Shown: positions 54,154 through 63,987 of the stretch, one piece after another
Position numbering within the stretch: the first letter of the stretch is position 1
How the letters are laid out: every line of letters begins with the position of its first letter
NCBI RefSeq assembly: GCF_009938205.1
Contig: NZ_AP019654.1
Span: 1,240,001-1,304,000 of the forward strand
Source of the DNA: Vibrio panuliri
GTDB taxonomy: Bacteria; Pseudomonadota; Gammaproteobacteria; Enterobacterales; Vibrionaceae
Reading direction: 5' to 3'
DNA: 64,000 nucleotides
The notes under the pieces: model-generated
Told to the model about the DNA's origin: nothing
The model's input: only the letters and a program-made list of their open reading frames with translations
Database searches by the model: none
Made by a program: the position numbers and the translations under genes

Positions 54154-55482
54154 TTAGGCGGGTAGTGGTTGCAACATCTGCTTTTTGATTGAGACGATCA
54201 ACTGGGCGAGCAATAAAATACCGGTGACAGCCAAACCAATACCAATACCTGCCCAGATTCCACCAAGCTGATACTGTTTTAGCAGTAGCCATGCCGCCGG
54301 GATACCAAACGCCCAATAGCCAATCGCGGTCATAACGGTAGGGGCAAGTACGATTTTCATACCGCGAAGCAGATTAATCGCTAATAGCTGCCAAGCATCG
54401 ACAACAAAGGCTAACGCCACGACCCAAAGGACCGAAGTGAGAAGTTCCGTTAGTTGTCCATCAAGGTTAAAAATAGCGGCAATAAACTCTGGCCACAGGA
54501 TAAACCCACCAGCGAGTACGATGCTGATTACGGTGGTGATAGCAAAGCTACGCATGGCGGTCTGTCTGATACCTGAATAGTTCTCAGCACCGTAATCCTG
54601 CCCAACTAATATCGCTGCGGCTTGTGAAAAACCAAAGTTGATATTCCATGTGAAGCTCAAACATTGCAGCAGTATTTGGTGTAGAGCGAGGGCGGCAACG
54701 CCCACGGTACCGGCCATCAGAGTGCCACCGTAAATTAGACCATGTTCTAACAGCGCCGCAATGCCGATAGGCAAACCCATCGCGAGCAATGGAGTCACCA
54801 GTGATAACGAGTACTCGTTGAGGTTTTTCCACGGTGCAAACTCAGTAAATTCAGCGCGATTAAACACCCAGTACCCATAGCCTAGCATCACAATTAAAGA
54901 TGAGAGTGCCGTACCAGCGCCGAGGCCGCTTAAGCCCAAGTTAAACTTAAAGGCAAGTAGGTAACTAATTGGAATGTTGAGTAAAATGTTGGCGACAGAC
55001 ATCACCAAAATTGAACGAACATTGCCAAAAGCACTGGTTAACCCTCGAAGAATTAGCAACAGTAACGCCGGCAACATTGTCCACTTCAACGCATTCACGT
55101 ATTGCATTGCTGGCGCGATCACTTGCTCCGGTTGTTGCGCGACACGCAACAGATGCGGCGCAAATGAAAAACAACTGACAAGAAGTGCAGATAGAATTAC
55201 TGCAAGTAACACAGCACCTTTGATCGCATAACGAATTTGTTGGTTGCCAAACTCGGGTCTCGCAACTCGTTGACCGTAAGCGATAGCGACTAAGTTTGCG
55301 ACACAACCTACTGTGCTACTTGCGACAATAAACACGAAGCTAAAGATAGCAGCGCCGAGGCCTCCAGCGGCAAGGGCTGACATACTTAAGCGTGACATCA
55401 TCCAAACGTCAGTCAAAACCAGTGCCATAGCAATAAGTTGAGAGATGATAAGGGGGAATGCTAAAGAGAGTATTTTTCTCAT
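54154..55482 (-). CDS. MATE-family efflux transporter
   Basis: This 442-residue inner-membrane protein has about twelve helices in two similar halves and the MATE-like start LAFPLIISQLIAMALVLTDVWMMSRL. Such proteins export drugs or metabolites using Na+ or H+. The substrate is unknown. It is divergent from a LysR regulator gene with 112 bases between them, suggesting control by it. Confidence 0.9.
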   Translation of the reverse strand: MRKILSLAFPLIISQLIAMALVLTDVWMMSRLSMSALAAGGLGAAIFSFVFIVASSTVGCVANLVAIAYGQRVARPEFGNQQIRYAIKGAVLLAVILSALLVSCFSFAPHLLRVAQQPEQVIAPAMQYVNALKWTMLPALLLLILRGLTSAFGNVRSILVMSVANILLNIPISYLLAFKFNLGLSGLGAGTALSSLIVMLGYGYWVFNRAEFTEFAPWKNLNEYSLSLVTPLLAMGLPIGIAALLEHGLIYGGTLMAGTVGVAALALHQILLQCLSFTWNINFGFSQAAAILVGQDYGAENYSGIRQTAMRSFAITTVISIVLAGGFILWPEFIAAIFNLDGQLTELLTSVLWVVALAFVVDAWQLLAINLLRGMKIVLAPTVMTAIGYWAFGIPAAWLLLKQYQLGGIWAGIGIGLAVTGILLLAQLIVSIKKQMLQPLPA

Positions 55483-55594
55483 GATTGCTCAGGTTGGAGT
55501 AATTAAAAAGAATCGTTAATTTGCGCCAATTAAACGCTGAATTTGTATGGCGATCAAATGATTAATATGTCACTCTGGCATGAACTGAAGTTAT

Positions 55595-56548
55595 GTGAGA
55601 AGTCGAGTGAAAGCGTACCCTAATTTGCCGTTTAGCCATAATAGTTTAAAAGTGTTTGAATCGGTGGCGAGATTGCTCAGTTTTACTCAAGCCGCGCAAG
55701 AGTTGAATGTCACTCAAAGTGCGGTGAGTCGTCAAATCAAGGCTCTGGAGCAGGAGCTGAACGCGACGCTGATCATTCGTAAACACCGAGCGATTGAGTT
55801 AAGTGACAAAGGCATTGCTTTGTTTGAGGTACTGCGCAGTAACTACCTTGAATTGCAAACCTTATTAGAAAAATGGTCACAACCGGAGAAAAAGCGTTTG
55901 GTGATCAAAAGTGCCATCAGTTTTGCCACTCGCATACTTATTCCTCGAGTACGTGAATTGAACGAGCGTTATCCTGATTATGAAATTGTGATTATTCCAT
56001 TACTTGAAGGTGATTGGGATCTCTCTCGCGAGCAAAGTGACCTTGCGATAATTAATACTCGCCAACCCGAGTTATATCGTGGTCATCCCAAAGCGACTTT
56101 TTTACGTGATGAGTATATGGCGCCTGTTTACGCCTCAGGAGAAGGCTTATCAGTATTAAGTTTGCAAGAGATGCTTGCCATGCCACGCTTGCATGCAACC
56201 GATGATCACCTCGACTGGCGCTACTGGTTGTCACAAGAGGAAGATCGAGGTGTAAGGCCGAGTAGGGATACCTCATTTGTTAGCTTAGATTTGGCGATTA
56301 GTGCTTGTCTTGCCGGACACGGTGCAACGGTGACCGACTTACTGCTTGTTTTACCTGAGCTCGAACGTGGCTTTTTGTGCACCCCTGATTGCACGCCAGT
56401 TCGTTCAAGTGCTTGGCAGTACTTTGCTTATTTGCCACAGAAAAGCGATATCGCGAATGATTTGTTGGCATGGTTGCAAGGTGTATTTGCCAGTGATTTA
56501 GCTCGCTTAAACGCATTAGCGACAAAACATCAATGGCATCTCGGCTGA
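55595..56548 (+). CDS. LysR-family transcriptional regulator, GcvA-like
   Basis: This 317-residue regulator has an N-terminal winged helix-turn-helix (SFTQAAQELNVTQSAVSRQIKALE) of the GcvA/AmpR type and a substrate-binding-like C-terminal domain. Either GTG at 55595 or GTG at 55607 could be the start. It is divergent from the MATE gene, its most likely target. Confidence 0.88.
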   Translation: MRSRVKAYPNLPFSHNSLKVFESVARLLSFTQAAQELNVTQSAVSRQIKALEQELNATLIIRKHRAIELSDKGIALFEVLRSNYLELQTLLEKWSQPEKKRLVIKSAISFATRILIPRVRELNERYPDYEIVIIPLLEGDWDLSREQSDLAIINTRQPELYRGHPKATFLRDEYMAPVYASGEGLSVLSLQEMLAMPRLHATDDHLDWRYWLSQEEDRGVRPSRDTSFVSLDLAISACLAGHGATVTDLLLVLPELERGFLCTPDCTPVRSSAWQYFAYLPQKSDIANDLLAWLQGVFASDLARLNALATKHQWHLG

Positions 56549-56625
56549 GAAAATAGATATGCAACCCAGTTATAGTCTTGGGTTTAAGGTAACATTCATA
56601 GTCATCAAGTTCAGGGAGGGAAGTG

Positions 56626-57330
56626 ATGATAGCGTTAGCAGATAATATATGGATTTTTAATGGTGGAAACGTCACTTTTTTAGGTTTTCCGTTCTCAACT
56701 CGAATGACGATAGTGCGCCTTGCCAACCAAAAACTTTGGGTGCATAGCCCAATCGAACTCTCTGCCGAACTACAACAACAGGTTGAGTCGCTAGGAGAGG
56801 TGGCTTACCTTATTGCGCCAAATCATCTACACCATCTGTTTATAGCCCAATGGCAGCAAGCGTTCCCAACAGCAAAGACTTTTGGTACCGCGCAAGTGGT
56901 GAAAAAGCGTCAGGATCTTTACTTTGAAAACTGCTTAGCGCAGTCAAGTGAACTGCCTTGGGATGAGGAAATCTCACACTTGCTATTTACCGGCTCATCG
57001 GTGATGGAAGAAAGCGTGTTCTTCCATAAAGCAACTCAGACATTGATCGTCACAGATTTGATAGAAAACTTTGAGCCGCAACATTTTAAGCCGCTGCAAC
57101 GAAACATCGCGAAGGTGGTTGGAATACTGGCACCAAATGGAAAGATGCCACTGGATTGGCGGCTGACTTTTCAGTTCAACAAGCAAACAGCGCGTGAACA
57201 TATGTTGACGATTCTCTCTTGGCAACCACAGCGTGTAATATTGGCGCATGGAACCGTGATCGAAAATGATGCTAAGGCTTTTCTTTGCCGGTCGTTTAGT
57301 TGGTTAGGCTCGTTGGAAAAACAAAGCTAA
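56626..57330 (+). CDS. DUF4336 family protein (metallo-hydrolase-like)
   Basis: This 234-residue protein has the DUF4336 start ADNIWIFNGGNV and the segments WVHSPIEL, LIAPNHLHHLF and RVILAHGTVI, resembling the metallo-beta-lactamase fold with a reduced set of histidines (NHLHH and AHG). The activity is unknown. GGGAGGGAAG precedes the ATG at 56626, an excellent ribosome binding site. Confidence 0.82.
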   Translation: MIALADNIWIFNGGNVTFLGFPFSTRMTIVRLANQKLWVHSPIELSAELQQQVESLGEVAYLIAPNHLHHLFIAQWQQAFPTAKTFGTAQVVKKRQDLYFENCLAQSSELPWDEEISHLLFTGSSVMEESVFFHKATQTLIVTDLIENFEPQHFKPLQRNIAKVVGILAPNGKMPLDWRLTFQFNKQTAREHMLTILSWQPQRVILAHGTVIENDAKAFLCRSFSWLGSLEKQS

Positions 57331-57349
57331 TTCATCCATTTGTATGATC

Positions 57350-57360
57350 GAACATTGTTC
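57350..57360. promoter_or_regulatory. GAACA-n-TGTTC palindrome after the DUF4336 gene
   Basis: GAACATTGTTC sits within ATCGAACATTGTTCAA. The same 16-base pattern, apart from the centre base, occurs on the other strand at 59766-59776 before the RND efflux operon. This suggests one repressor, probably of TetR type, for both places. Confidence 0.5.
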
Positions 57361-57545
57361 AATTTAGAGAGAATGATCGGCTGTTAATCGGGTTATTTTA
57401 CTAAATATGCGTTGAGCATCCCTTTTCTCAACACCAAAGCATAAAAGCGTTTCGCTCGACTGATAAAATAGTTTAGGACCATTAGGCATTTTATCTGGCT
57501 AAGGGCGATTGTTTAGCGCAATAGCCAGCGAATTCAAGAGGCTAC

Positions 57546-58115
57546 ATGTTAGAAACTAAAAGACTAATACTCCGACAATGGGAAGATGACGACTACCCCC
57601 ATTTTGCCAAGATGTGTGCAGACCCGGAAGTAATGAAGTATTTTCCAGCCACGCTCAGCGAGCAAGAGAGCCATCAGCTGGCAGATCGACTGCGAGCGCT
57701 AATTGATGTGAATGGTTGGGGCTTTTGGGTTGTGGAGCTAAAAGCAACGGGTGAGTTTATCGGTTTTGTCGGGCTAAATGCGCTCGATGGCGAAAGTGGT
57801 ATTCCAGGTGCTCCGATGATTGAAATTGGTTGGCGCACGGTGAAAAAGCATTGGCGAAAAGGGTATGCAACAGAGGCCGCAGAGCAAGCGCTGCGTTATG
57901 CTTTCTTTGTGCTTGGCGTTGAGCAAGTTTATGCCTTTACTCCGATCACTAATACGCCTTCGCAGATGGTGATGAAGCGTTTGGGTATGGTCAATGCGCG
58001 TTTGGATTTTGATCATCCTAAAGTGGACGTGGGGCATGAATTGAGGCGTCATTGTTTGTATAAAATTGACAAGCAAATCGTGACGGTCGGATCTTTGTTA
58101 GGCTCTGTGCTTTAA
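57546..58115 (+). CDS. GNAT-family acetyltransferase, RimJ/RimL-like
   Basis: This 189-residue enzyme starts LETKRLILRQW and has the conserved EIGWRTVKKHWRKGYATEAAEQAL acetyl-CoA region, as in the RimJ/RimL group, which acetylates protein N-termini or small amines. The substrate is unknown. AAGAGG precedes the ATG. The next gene starts 23 bases later on the same strand. Confidence 0.88.
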   Translation: MLETKRLILRQWEDDDYPHFAKMCADPEVMKYFPATLSEQESHQLADRLRALIDVNGWGFWVVELKATGEFIGFVGLNALDGESGIPGAPMIEIGWRTVKKHWRKGYATEAAEQALRYAFFVLGVEQVYAFTPITNTPSQMVMKRLGMVNARLDFDHPKVDVGHELRRHCLYKIDKQIVTVGSLLGSVL

Positions 58116-58138
58116 GCGAAAAGGTGGGATGCGAGAGT

Positions 58139-58747
58139 ATGGATACTCGAGAAAAAATGCACTCAGGAGGAGTGTACCATTGCAATGATGTGTCATTGAT
58201 TGCTGAGCAACGTGAGTGTTTAGAGGTACTGTATGACTTTAATCACTCACGACCAAGCCAAGTTGCGCAGAAAGAGCAGTTGTTGCACCGCTTGTTGGGC
58301 GGTGTCGGCAAAGAGTGTTATATCGAGCCGCCATTGCACGCCAATTGGGGGCGAAACACCTATGTTGGCAACAGCTTCTATGCCAATTTCAATCTCACCT
58401 TAGTGGACGATACGGTTATCTCAATCGGCGATCATGTGATGATAGGTCCGAATGTGACCCTGACCACCGCGGGACATCCGGTTGATCCTGATAGACGCCG
58501 CAATGTCGCCCAGTTTAATCTTCCGATCACTATCGAAGATAATGTTTGGATAGGTGCCAATGTGGTGGTTCTACCGGGAGTGAGCATTGGCGAGAACAGC
58601 GTGATTGGTGCGGGCAGTATTGTAACTAAGGATGTACCCAGCAATGTTGTCGCAGTCGGTAATCCTTGTCGCGTGTTAAGAGAAATCTCGGAGCGAGATA
58701 AAGTGTTTTACCATCAGCAACGCCGCTTTGATGAGGGGTTAAGCTAA
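58139..58747 (+). CDS. Sugar O-acetyltransferase, LacA/Maa family
   Basis: This 202-residue enzyme belongs to the left-handed beta-helix acetyltransferases: hexapeptide repeats run from about residue 70 to 175 (IGPNVTLTTAGHP, IEDNVWIGANVVVLPGVSIGENSVIGAGSIVTKDV), with the catalytic His in TAGHP. Members acetylate maltose, galactosides or related sugars. I chose the ATG at 58139; an in-frame GTG at 58124 is also possible. It probably forms a unit with the upstream GNAT gene. Confidence 0.9.
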   Translation: MDTREKMHSGGVYHCNDVSLIAEQRECLEVLYDFNHSRPSQVAQKEQLLHRLLGGVGKECYIEPPLHANWGRNTYVGNSFYANFNLTLVDDTVISIGDHVMIGPNVTLTTAGHPVDPDRRRNVAQFNLPITIEDNVWIGANVVVLPGVSIGENSVIGAGSIVTKDVPSNVVAVGNPCRVLREISERDKVFYHQQRRFDEGLS

Positions 58748-58836
58748 CCAACGAGTCAATTATGCCAATTCTCTCTAGCGACTTGAGTATAATTCCCTAC
58801 AATAGAGAGCTTTTGTGAGTATCGAGAGACAATTGC

Positions 58837-59718
58837 GTGAAAATAGATGATCTAAAACTGTTTGTAAAAGTGGTTGAACTGGGTAGTTTCACCGCCGCCG
58901 CAAATGCTCTTGATTTACCGCGGGCGAACGTTAGTCGCCGTATCAGCGAGCTAGAGAGCAAACTCAGTGTGCCCTTGTTTCATCGGACAACACGGAGCCT
59001 TTCTTTAACCAATCAAGGTGAAATCTACCACCAAGAGTTACTGAAAGCGCTGGCTCTGTTTGATCATGCCAGTCACGCGATCAATCAGTCAGATGAGCGT
59101 GTATCCGGCAAGATTAAGTTAGGCATGTTGTCTGAGACTCACGACGTTCTACAACCGATTCTGTTTGATTTTATTGATCAACACCCTGACGTGGAGTTGG
59201 ATGTTCGAGTGATACAGAATGGATTTATCGATATGTATCAGCAAGGACTCGACATCGCGTTTCATGGTGGTGGATTAATTGATTCGGATTTAATTGCGCG
59301 TAAGATCTTACCATTGGACCGCTGTCTCGTCGCGGCACCCAGTTACATTACCCAGCATGGATTAGCTGACACTATTCAAGCATTAGCTGAGCATACCGCA
59401 CTCTGTTTTCGCTGGCCGAATGGTGAGGTAGACAACCGCTGGCAGTTTGCCGAGGGTGAGATTAAAGTTAGCTCTAAGTTTGTTTCAAATAGTATCGCGT
59501 TTATTAAAGACTCGGCATTGTCAGGTCGAGGAATCGCATTTTTACCCCGAATTTTGGTGGCTAAAGAGCTTGAAAGTGGTGGACTTGTCCATATTTTACA
59601 ACAATATAAAGCGACAGCAGAGCATGGTTATCTGCTCTATCCGCAACCGCGAACACTGAATCTTGCCAGTCGCGCTCTGATTCAACATTTGATACAAGAG
59701 ATTCCTAAACTCGCTTGA
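58837..59718 (+). CDS. LysR-family transcriptional regulator
   Basis: This 293-residue regulator has an N-terminal DNA-binding domain (DDLKLFVKVVELGSFTAAANALDLPRANVSRRISELE) of the CrgA/AaeR-like group and a substrate-binding domain. The start is GTG with GAGAGA upstream. It is followed on the same strand by the RND efflux pair, which it might control. Confidence 0.9.
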   Translation: MKIDDLKLFVKVVELGSFTAAANALDLPRANVSRRISELESKLSVPLFHRTTRSLSLTNQGEIYHQELLKALALFDHASHAINQSDERVSGKIKLGMLSETHDVLQPILFDFIDQHPDVELDVRVIQNGFIDMYQQGLDIAFHGGGLIDSDLIARKILPLDRCLVAAPSYITQHGLADTIQALAEHTALCFRWPNGEVDNRWQFAEGEIKVSSKFVSNSIAFIKDSALSGRGIAFLPRILVAKELESGGLVHILQQYKATAEHGYLLYPQPRTLNLASRALIQHLIQEIPKLA

Positions 59719-59719
59719 T

Positions 59720-59738
59720 TGTCACGTTAATCGTGACA
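59720..59738. promoter_or_regulatory. TGTCACG-n5-CGTGACA palindrome after the LysR gene
   Basis: Perfect 7-base arms (59720-59726 and 59732-59738) begin two bases after the LysR stop and lie upstream of the efflux operon. There is no T run, so a protein-binding site is more likely than a terminator. Confidence 0.5.
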
Positions 59739-59765
59739 TTAAGTCATACATAAGACGGCTTATTT

Positions 59766-59776
59766 GAACACTGTTC
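59766..59776. promoter_or_regulatory. GAACA-n-TGTTC operator upstream of the RND efflux operon
   Basis: GAACACTGTTC is a perfect palindrome around one base, about 40 bases before the adaptor gene ATG at 59815. It matches the site at 57350 in the opposite orientation, including flanking bases. Confidence 0.55.
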
Positions 59777-59814
59777 GATAATAAAATAGTTCCATAGATA
59801 TGGAGCTATTGAAT

Positions 59815-60897
59815 ATGAATCGATTAAGCACTCTCGCTATAGCTTGTGCGGCCGCTTTGAGCCTAACAGGTTGTAACCAATCACAAGACGTTGCTACTAA
59901 AACCACCGAGCAAACTAAACTTCAGGTGGTTCAACTGGGCACGTTCACGCCAAATAACGCCAAACATTTCAGTGGTACGGTCGCTGCACAAGAGCAAGCT
60001 TCGCTTGCATTTCGTGTACCCGGAACCATTGATGAAATTGTTGTCGCAAAAGGAGATACGGTCAAAAAGGGAGACTTAATTGCGCGCCTCGACCCGCACG
60101 ACTATCAAGTGGCATTAGAAGAACTTCAAGCGAAAATGCTCGAAGCTCAATCAGCCCATAAGTTAGCCAAAGCGGAACTAAAACGAGTAAAGCAAGCGAC
60201 TCAAGATGATGCGATCGCCTCCGTTAATTTAGATCGAGCGATCAGTGGCTATGAGCGCAGTCTATCAGCGATCAAAGTGGTGGAGAAGAACATCCAACGA
60301 GCGGAAGATACCCTTGCGTACACCCAATTACGTGCTCCATTTGATGGTGTTATTGGTCGGGTTGACTTCGAAGCCCACGAGCAAGTTCTGCCGGGTATGG
60401 CATTGGCAACCATTCAAGACAACATGCAGTTAGAAGTTGAGATTGATGTGCCGGAAACTTTGATTAAGTCGTTTGAAGTTGGGCAAATTGGCTCGGTATC
60501 TTGGTACCAGTCTAAGCAATCACTCAATGCTTATGTCACTGAAGTCGCACCGCTTCCACATTTGATTAAGCAAACCTACACCGTCACCTACCGCATTGAA
60601 AAAGGCGCAGCACAGTTGTTCCCAGGTAAGTCTGTGTCTATTACCACCCATATCGGATCCAGCCAGCAAGATTACTGCGTTCCTTATTCTGCATTGGTTG
60701 GCAGTAAAGAGCAGATGCATGTCAATTTAGTGCGCGAACATAAGGTCGTGAGCACACCGGTTGAGTTGCGTTCCCTTGATGCCTACCAAGCCTGCATCAA
60801 TGGTGAACTGACCGCGGACGACTATGTGGTGGTTAGCGGAAGTCACTTCTTGGTTGATGGCCAGCGCGCCGATGACTTAGTAATTCGTAGTTTATAA
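59815..60897 (+). CDS. RND efflux periplasmic adaptor subunit (MFP)
   Basis: This 360-residue lipoprotein has a signal ending LTGC and the adaptor layout: beta-barrel and lipoyl halves (VPGTIDEIVVAKGDTVKKGDLIARLDPHDYQ, then LRAPFDGVIGRVDFEAHEQV) around a coiled-coil hairpin (about residues 95-160). It links the RND pump to an outer-membrane channel. The ATG at 59815 begins the signal peptide and follows GGAG. The pump gene starts nine bases after its stop. No TolC-type channel is in the window. Confidence 0.92.
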   Translation: MNRLSTLAIACAAALSLTGCNQSQDVATKTTEQTKLQVVQLGTFTPNNAKHFSGTVAAQEQASLAFRVPGTIDEIVVAKGDTVKKGDLIARLDPHDYQVALEELQAKMLEAQSAHKLAKAELKRVKQATQDDAIASVNLDRAISGYERSLSAIKVVEKNIQRAEDTLAYTQLRAPFDGVIGRVDFEAHEQVLPGMALATIQDNMQLEVEIDVPETLIKSFEVGQIGSVSWYQSKQSLNAYVTEVAPLPHLIKQTYTVTYRIEKGAAQLFPGKSVSITTHIGSSQQDYCVPYSALVGSKEQMHVNLVREHKVVSTPVELRSLDAYQACINGELTADDYVVVSGSHFLVDGQRADDLVIRSL

Positions 60898-60906
60898 AGG
60901 TGCATC

Positions 60907-63900
60907 ATGATCAAGTTGGCTGAATTTGCGATTCGTCAAAGAACGTTCTTAATGTTCTTTACCGCGTTGAGCATTATTGCGGGGATCTACTCTTATTTCG
61001 ATTTGGGTAAGTTGGAAGACCCAAGCTTTACAGTTAAAACCGCGGTAGTGGTTACGCTCTACCCGGGGGCTTCGGCAGAAGAAGTGGAGCTGCAAGTGAC
61101 CGATACCATTGAAACCAAGCTCCAAGAGATGGGCGAGCTAAATCGCTTACGTTCTATCTCAAGACCGGGCATGTCGATGGTGTTTGTGGACTTAAAAGAG
61201 AGCCTCAATTCAAAGGCGTTACCGCAGCAATGGGACTTACTGCGTCGTAAAGTGAATGATGTAAAACTGCAACTGCCTAGCACCGCGCAAATTAGTATTG
61301 TGCAAGACGAGTTTTCGGAAGTGTACGGAATGCTATTTGCCATTCATAGCCATGACGCGAAACCGGAAGAGTTGCGTCGTTATGCTGAAGAGCTACAGCG
61401 CCAGATAAAAACCGTCGATGGGATTAAGAAAGTTGAGCTGCATGGCGTTCAACCCCGCACTGTCTATATAGATATGCCTGATGAGCGATTGGCTCAGTAT
61501 GGTGTCTCATTTGCACAGGTATGGAATCAGCTTAGCGCGCAAAATATGACTTATGAAGCGGGGAAGTTTGACGCAGGAACTGAGCGAATTCGTGTTCATC
61601 AAGGTACTCAGTTTCAATCGTTAGACGATATTCGTAACTTGGTGATTAAAGGAGGTGTCAGTGAGTTGGGTACAGGCTTAGTGCGCCTTGGTGACGTTGC
61701 TGATGTTCGTATGGGTTATCAAACGCCAGCCGTGACGGAGAACCGTTACAACGGCGAGCCATCGGTGACACTGGCGGTGAGTCCTGTTAATGGTATTAAC
61801 GTCGTTTCTTTAGGTGACACAATTCGCGATATCATCGACCAATATCAAGCCAGCTTACCGCTTGGTGTTGAGATTTCTGCTGTTGCGTATCAGCCAGATG
61901 AAGTCGCAAAATCTATCGATAACTTTGTTGGCAACTTGCTAGAAAGTGTCGCGATCGTGTTCGTTGTACTGCTGATCTTTATGGGCTTTAAGAGTGCCGC
62001 AATTGTGGGTGGTAGTTTGCTACTGACGATTCTGCTGACACTCATCTATATGAACATCTATGAGATCGATTTGCATCGCGTGTCGCTGGGTACTTTTATT
62101 CTCGCGCTTGGCATGCTGGTGGACAACGCCATCGTGATCACGGACATGATGATCGCCAAACTGAACAAGGGCGTAGAGCGCACTCAAGCAGCGTTGGAGT
62201 CGGTAAAAGAAACGGCACTGCCACTATTTGGTGCAACAGTTATTGCGATTATGGGGGCGAGCCCCGTGTTGTTCTCCCAGACAGACGCTGCTGAGTTTGC
62301 TGCATCCGTATTCTCTATCATCGCATCGTCGTTATTGCTGTCGTGGTTAGTGGCGATGACGTTTACCTTGTTGATGTGTTGGTTATTTATCAAACCAAGT
62401 AACAACGGATCTGGTGAAAAAGAAACGCGTTACAAGAAGATGGTCAGTTGGACGGTGGATAATCCGCTTAAAGCACTCACTTCACTGCTGCCTTTGATTG
62501 CGGTGACGGCGGTATTGATTCCATATGTATCGGTGAACTTTATTCCTCAGTCCGATCGTCCCATTGTGTTTTTTGACTACTGGCTACCGAATGGTGCGAA
62601 AATAGAGCAAACTTCGGCTGATATGAAGCGCATTGAGCAGTGGCTATTGGAGCAACCAGAAGTCACCAGTATCTCCAGTAGTATTGGGGCGAGCGTTCCG
62701 CGCTTTTCTGTGACAGTTGAGCCAGAGCCACTCGATCCTGCTTACGGTCAAATTCTGATCAACACCACTGACTATCACGCGATTTCAGCGTTAGTCGCAC
62801 GAGGCGACCAATGGGTAAAAGAACAATTGCCTGATGCACGTCCGCGCTTTAGAGCACTAAAGCTTGCTACGACGGACAAATACGCCGTGGAGGCAAGATT
62901 TTCCGGCCCTGACGTCAATGTGCTGCATCAACTCGCTGACCAAGCAAAAGTGATTATGGCAGCGCATCCCGATGCGAAGTATGTGCGTGATGATTGGCGT
63001 CAACAAAGCAAGGTGCTTGAACCGATTATTAACCAAGAGCGTGCAAGAAAAGCGGGCATTAATCGAACTGATATTGCGTTTGCAATGAAACGTGCTTCCG
63101 ATGGTCTGCCTTTAGGTATGATGAAACTCAATGATGAGCTGATACCGATTCAAATGCGCAGCACTGAACAAACCATGGCTTCATTAGAAACCATTCCGGT
63201 TAAATCGTTGCTTGGTTTGCACTCAGTGCCATTAGGACAAGTGGTTGATGGCTTCGATTTACGCGTTGAAGAGAGCATGATTTGGCGCCGTGACCGAGTT
63301 AAAACCATCACCGCACAAGCGGGTGTGGATCGAAGCACGACACCAGCTCTGGTTCGTAATGCCATCAAAGCCGATATCGAGGCAATTGAGCTACCACCTG
63401 GCTACAGCATGGAGTGGGGTGGTGAATACTATGATGAGCATAAGGCTGTTTCGGACATTATGAAGCAGTTACCTAAAGCATTGCTGATTATGGTGATTAT
63501 TCTGGTCGCTATGTTTAACGGCTTTAAGCAACCGGTGATTATTCTTGCCACGATTCCTCTCGCTGCAACAGGGGCAACATTTGCCTTACTTGCTTTCGAT
63601 AAGCCATTTGGTTTTATGGCGTTGATTGGTGCGATCACCTTAATGGGAATGATCATTAAGAACGGCATCGTGTTGATGGACCAAATCGAGCTTGAACGGA
63701 GCAATGGTCGAGAATTGTCTGATGCGATCAAACAAGCAACGCTTAACCGTACCATGGCGATCTCAATGGGTGCACTGACTACGGCACTGGGTATGATTCC
63801 ATTGCTCAGCGACTTACTGTTTGACCAAATGGCAGCGACCATTATCGGTGGATTGGCAGCAGCAACGGTGTTATCGCTGTTTATTATGCCGGCTTTGTAC

Positions 63901-63987
63901 CGCTTGGCTTACCGTGAATCCAGTCAGGCAGAGCAAGTAACACAGAGCAATGACAAGCGTCTTGAATCCAGTTCCACATCGGTTTAG
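60907..63987 (+). CDS. RND efflux pump, AcrB/HAE1-like permease
   Basis: This 1026-residue inner-membrane pump has the twelve-helix, two-repeat layout with large periplasmic loops. The proton-relay region reads GMLVDNAIV: Asp406 is kept, but the second acidic residue of AcrB (D408) is Asn407. The partner lysine is kept as Lys918 in MIIKNGIVLMDQ. It should export drugs, detergents or metabolites with the adaptor encoded upstream. AAAGGTG precedes the ATG. The gene is complete and ends 13 bases before the window end. Confidence 0.94.
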   Translation: MIKLAEFAIRQRTFLMFFTALSIIAGIYSYFDLGKLEDPSFTVKTAVVVTLYPGASAEEVELQVTDTIETKLQEMGELNRLRSISRPGMSMVFVDLKESLNSKALPQQWDLLRRKVNDVKLQLPSTAQISIVQDEFSEVYGMLFAIHSHDAKPEELRRYAEELQRQIKTVDGIKKVELHGVQPRTVYIDMPDERLAQYGVSFAQVWNQLSAQNMTYEAGKFDAGTERIRVHQGTQFQSLDDIRNLVIKGGVSELGTGLVRLGDVADVRMGYQTPAVTENRYNGEPSVTLAVSPVNGINVVSLGDTIRDIIDQYQASLPLGVEISAVAYQPDEVAKSIDNFVGNLLESVAIVFVVLLIFMGFKSAAIVGGSLLLTILLTLIYMNIYEIDLHRVSLGTFILALGMLVDNAIVITDMMIAKLNKGVERTQAALESVKETALPLFGATVIAIMGASPVLFSQTDAAEFAASVFSIIASSLLLSWLVAMTFTLLMCWLFIKPSNNGSGEKETRYKKMVSWTVDNPLKALTSLLPLIAVTAVLIPYVSVNFIPQSDRPIVFFDYWLPNGAKIEQTSADMKRIEQWLLEQPEVTSISSSIGASVPRFSVTVEPEPLDPAYGQILINTTDYHAISALVARGDQWVKEQLPDARPRFRALKLATTDKYAVEARFSGPDVNVLHQLADQAKVIMAAHPDAKYVRDDWRQQSKVLEPIINQERARKAGINRTDIAFAMKRASDGLPLGMMKLNDELIPIQMRSTEQTMASLETIPVKSLLGLHSVPLGQVVDGFDLRVEESMIWRRDRVKTITAQAGVDRSTTPALVRNAIKADIEAIELPPGYSMEWGGEYYDEHKAVSDIMKQLPKALLIMVIILVAMFNGFKQPVIILATIPLAATGATFALLAFDKPFGFMALIGAITLMGMIIKNGIVLMDQIELERSNGRELSDAIKQATLNRTMAISMGALTTALGMIPLLSDLLFDQMAATIIGGLAAATVLSLFIMPALYRLAYRESSQAEQVTQSNDKRLESSSTSV

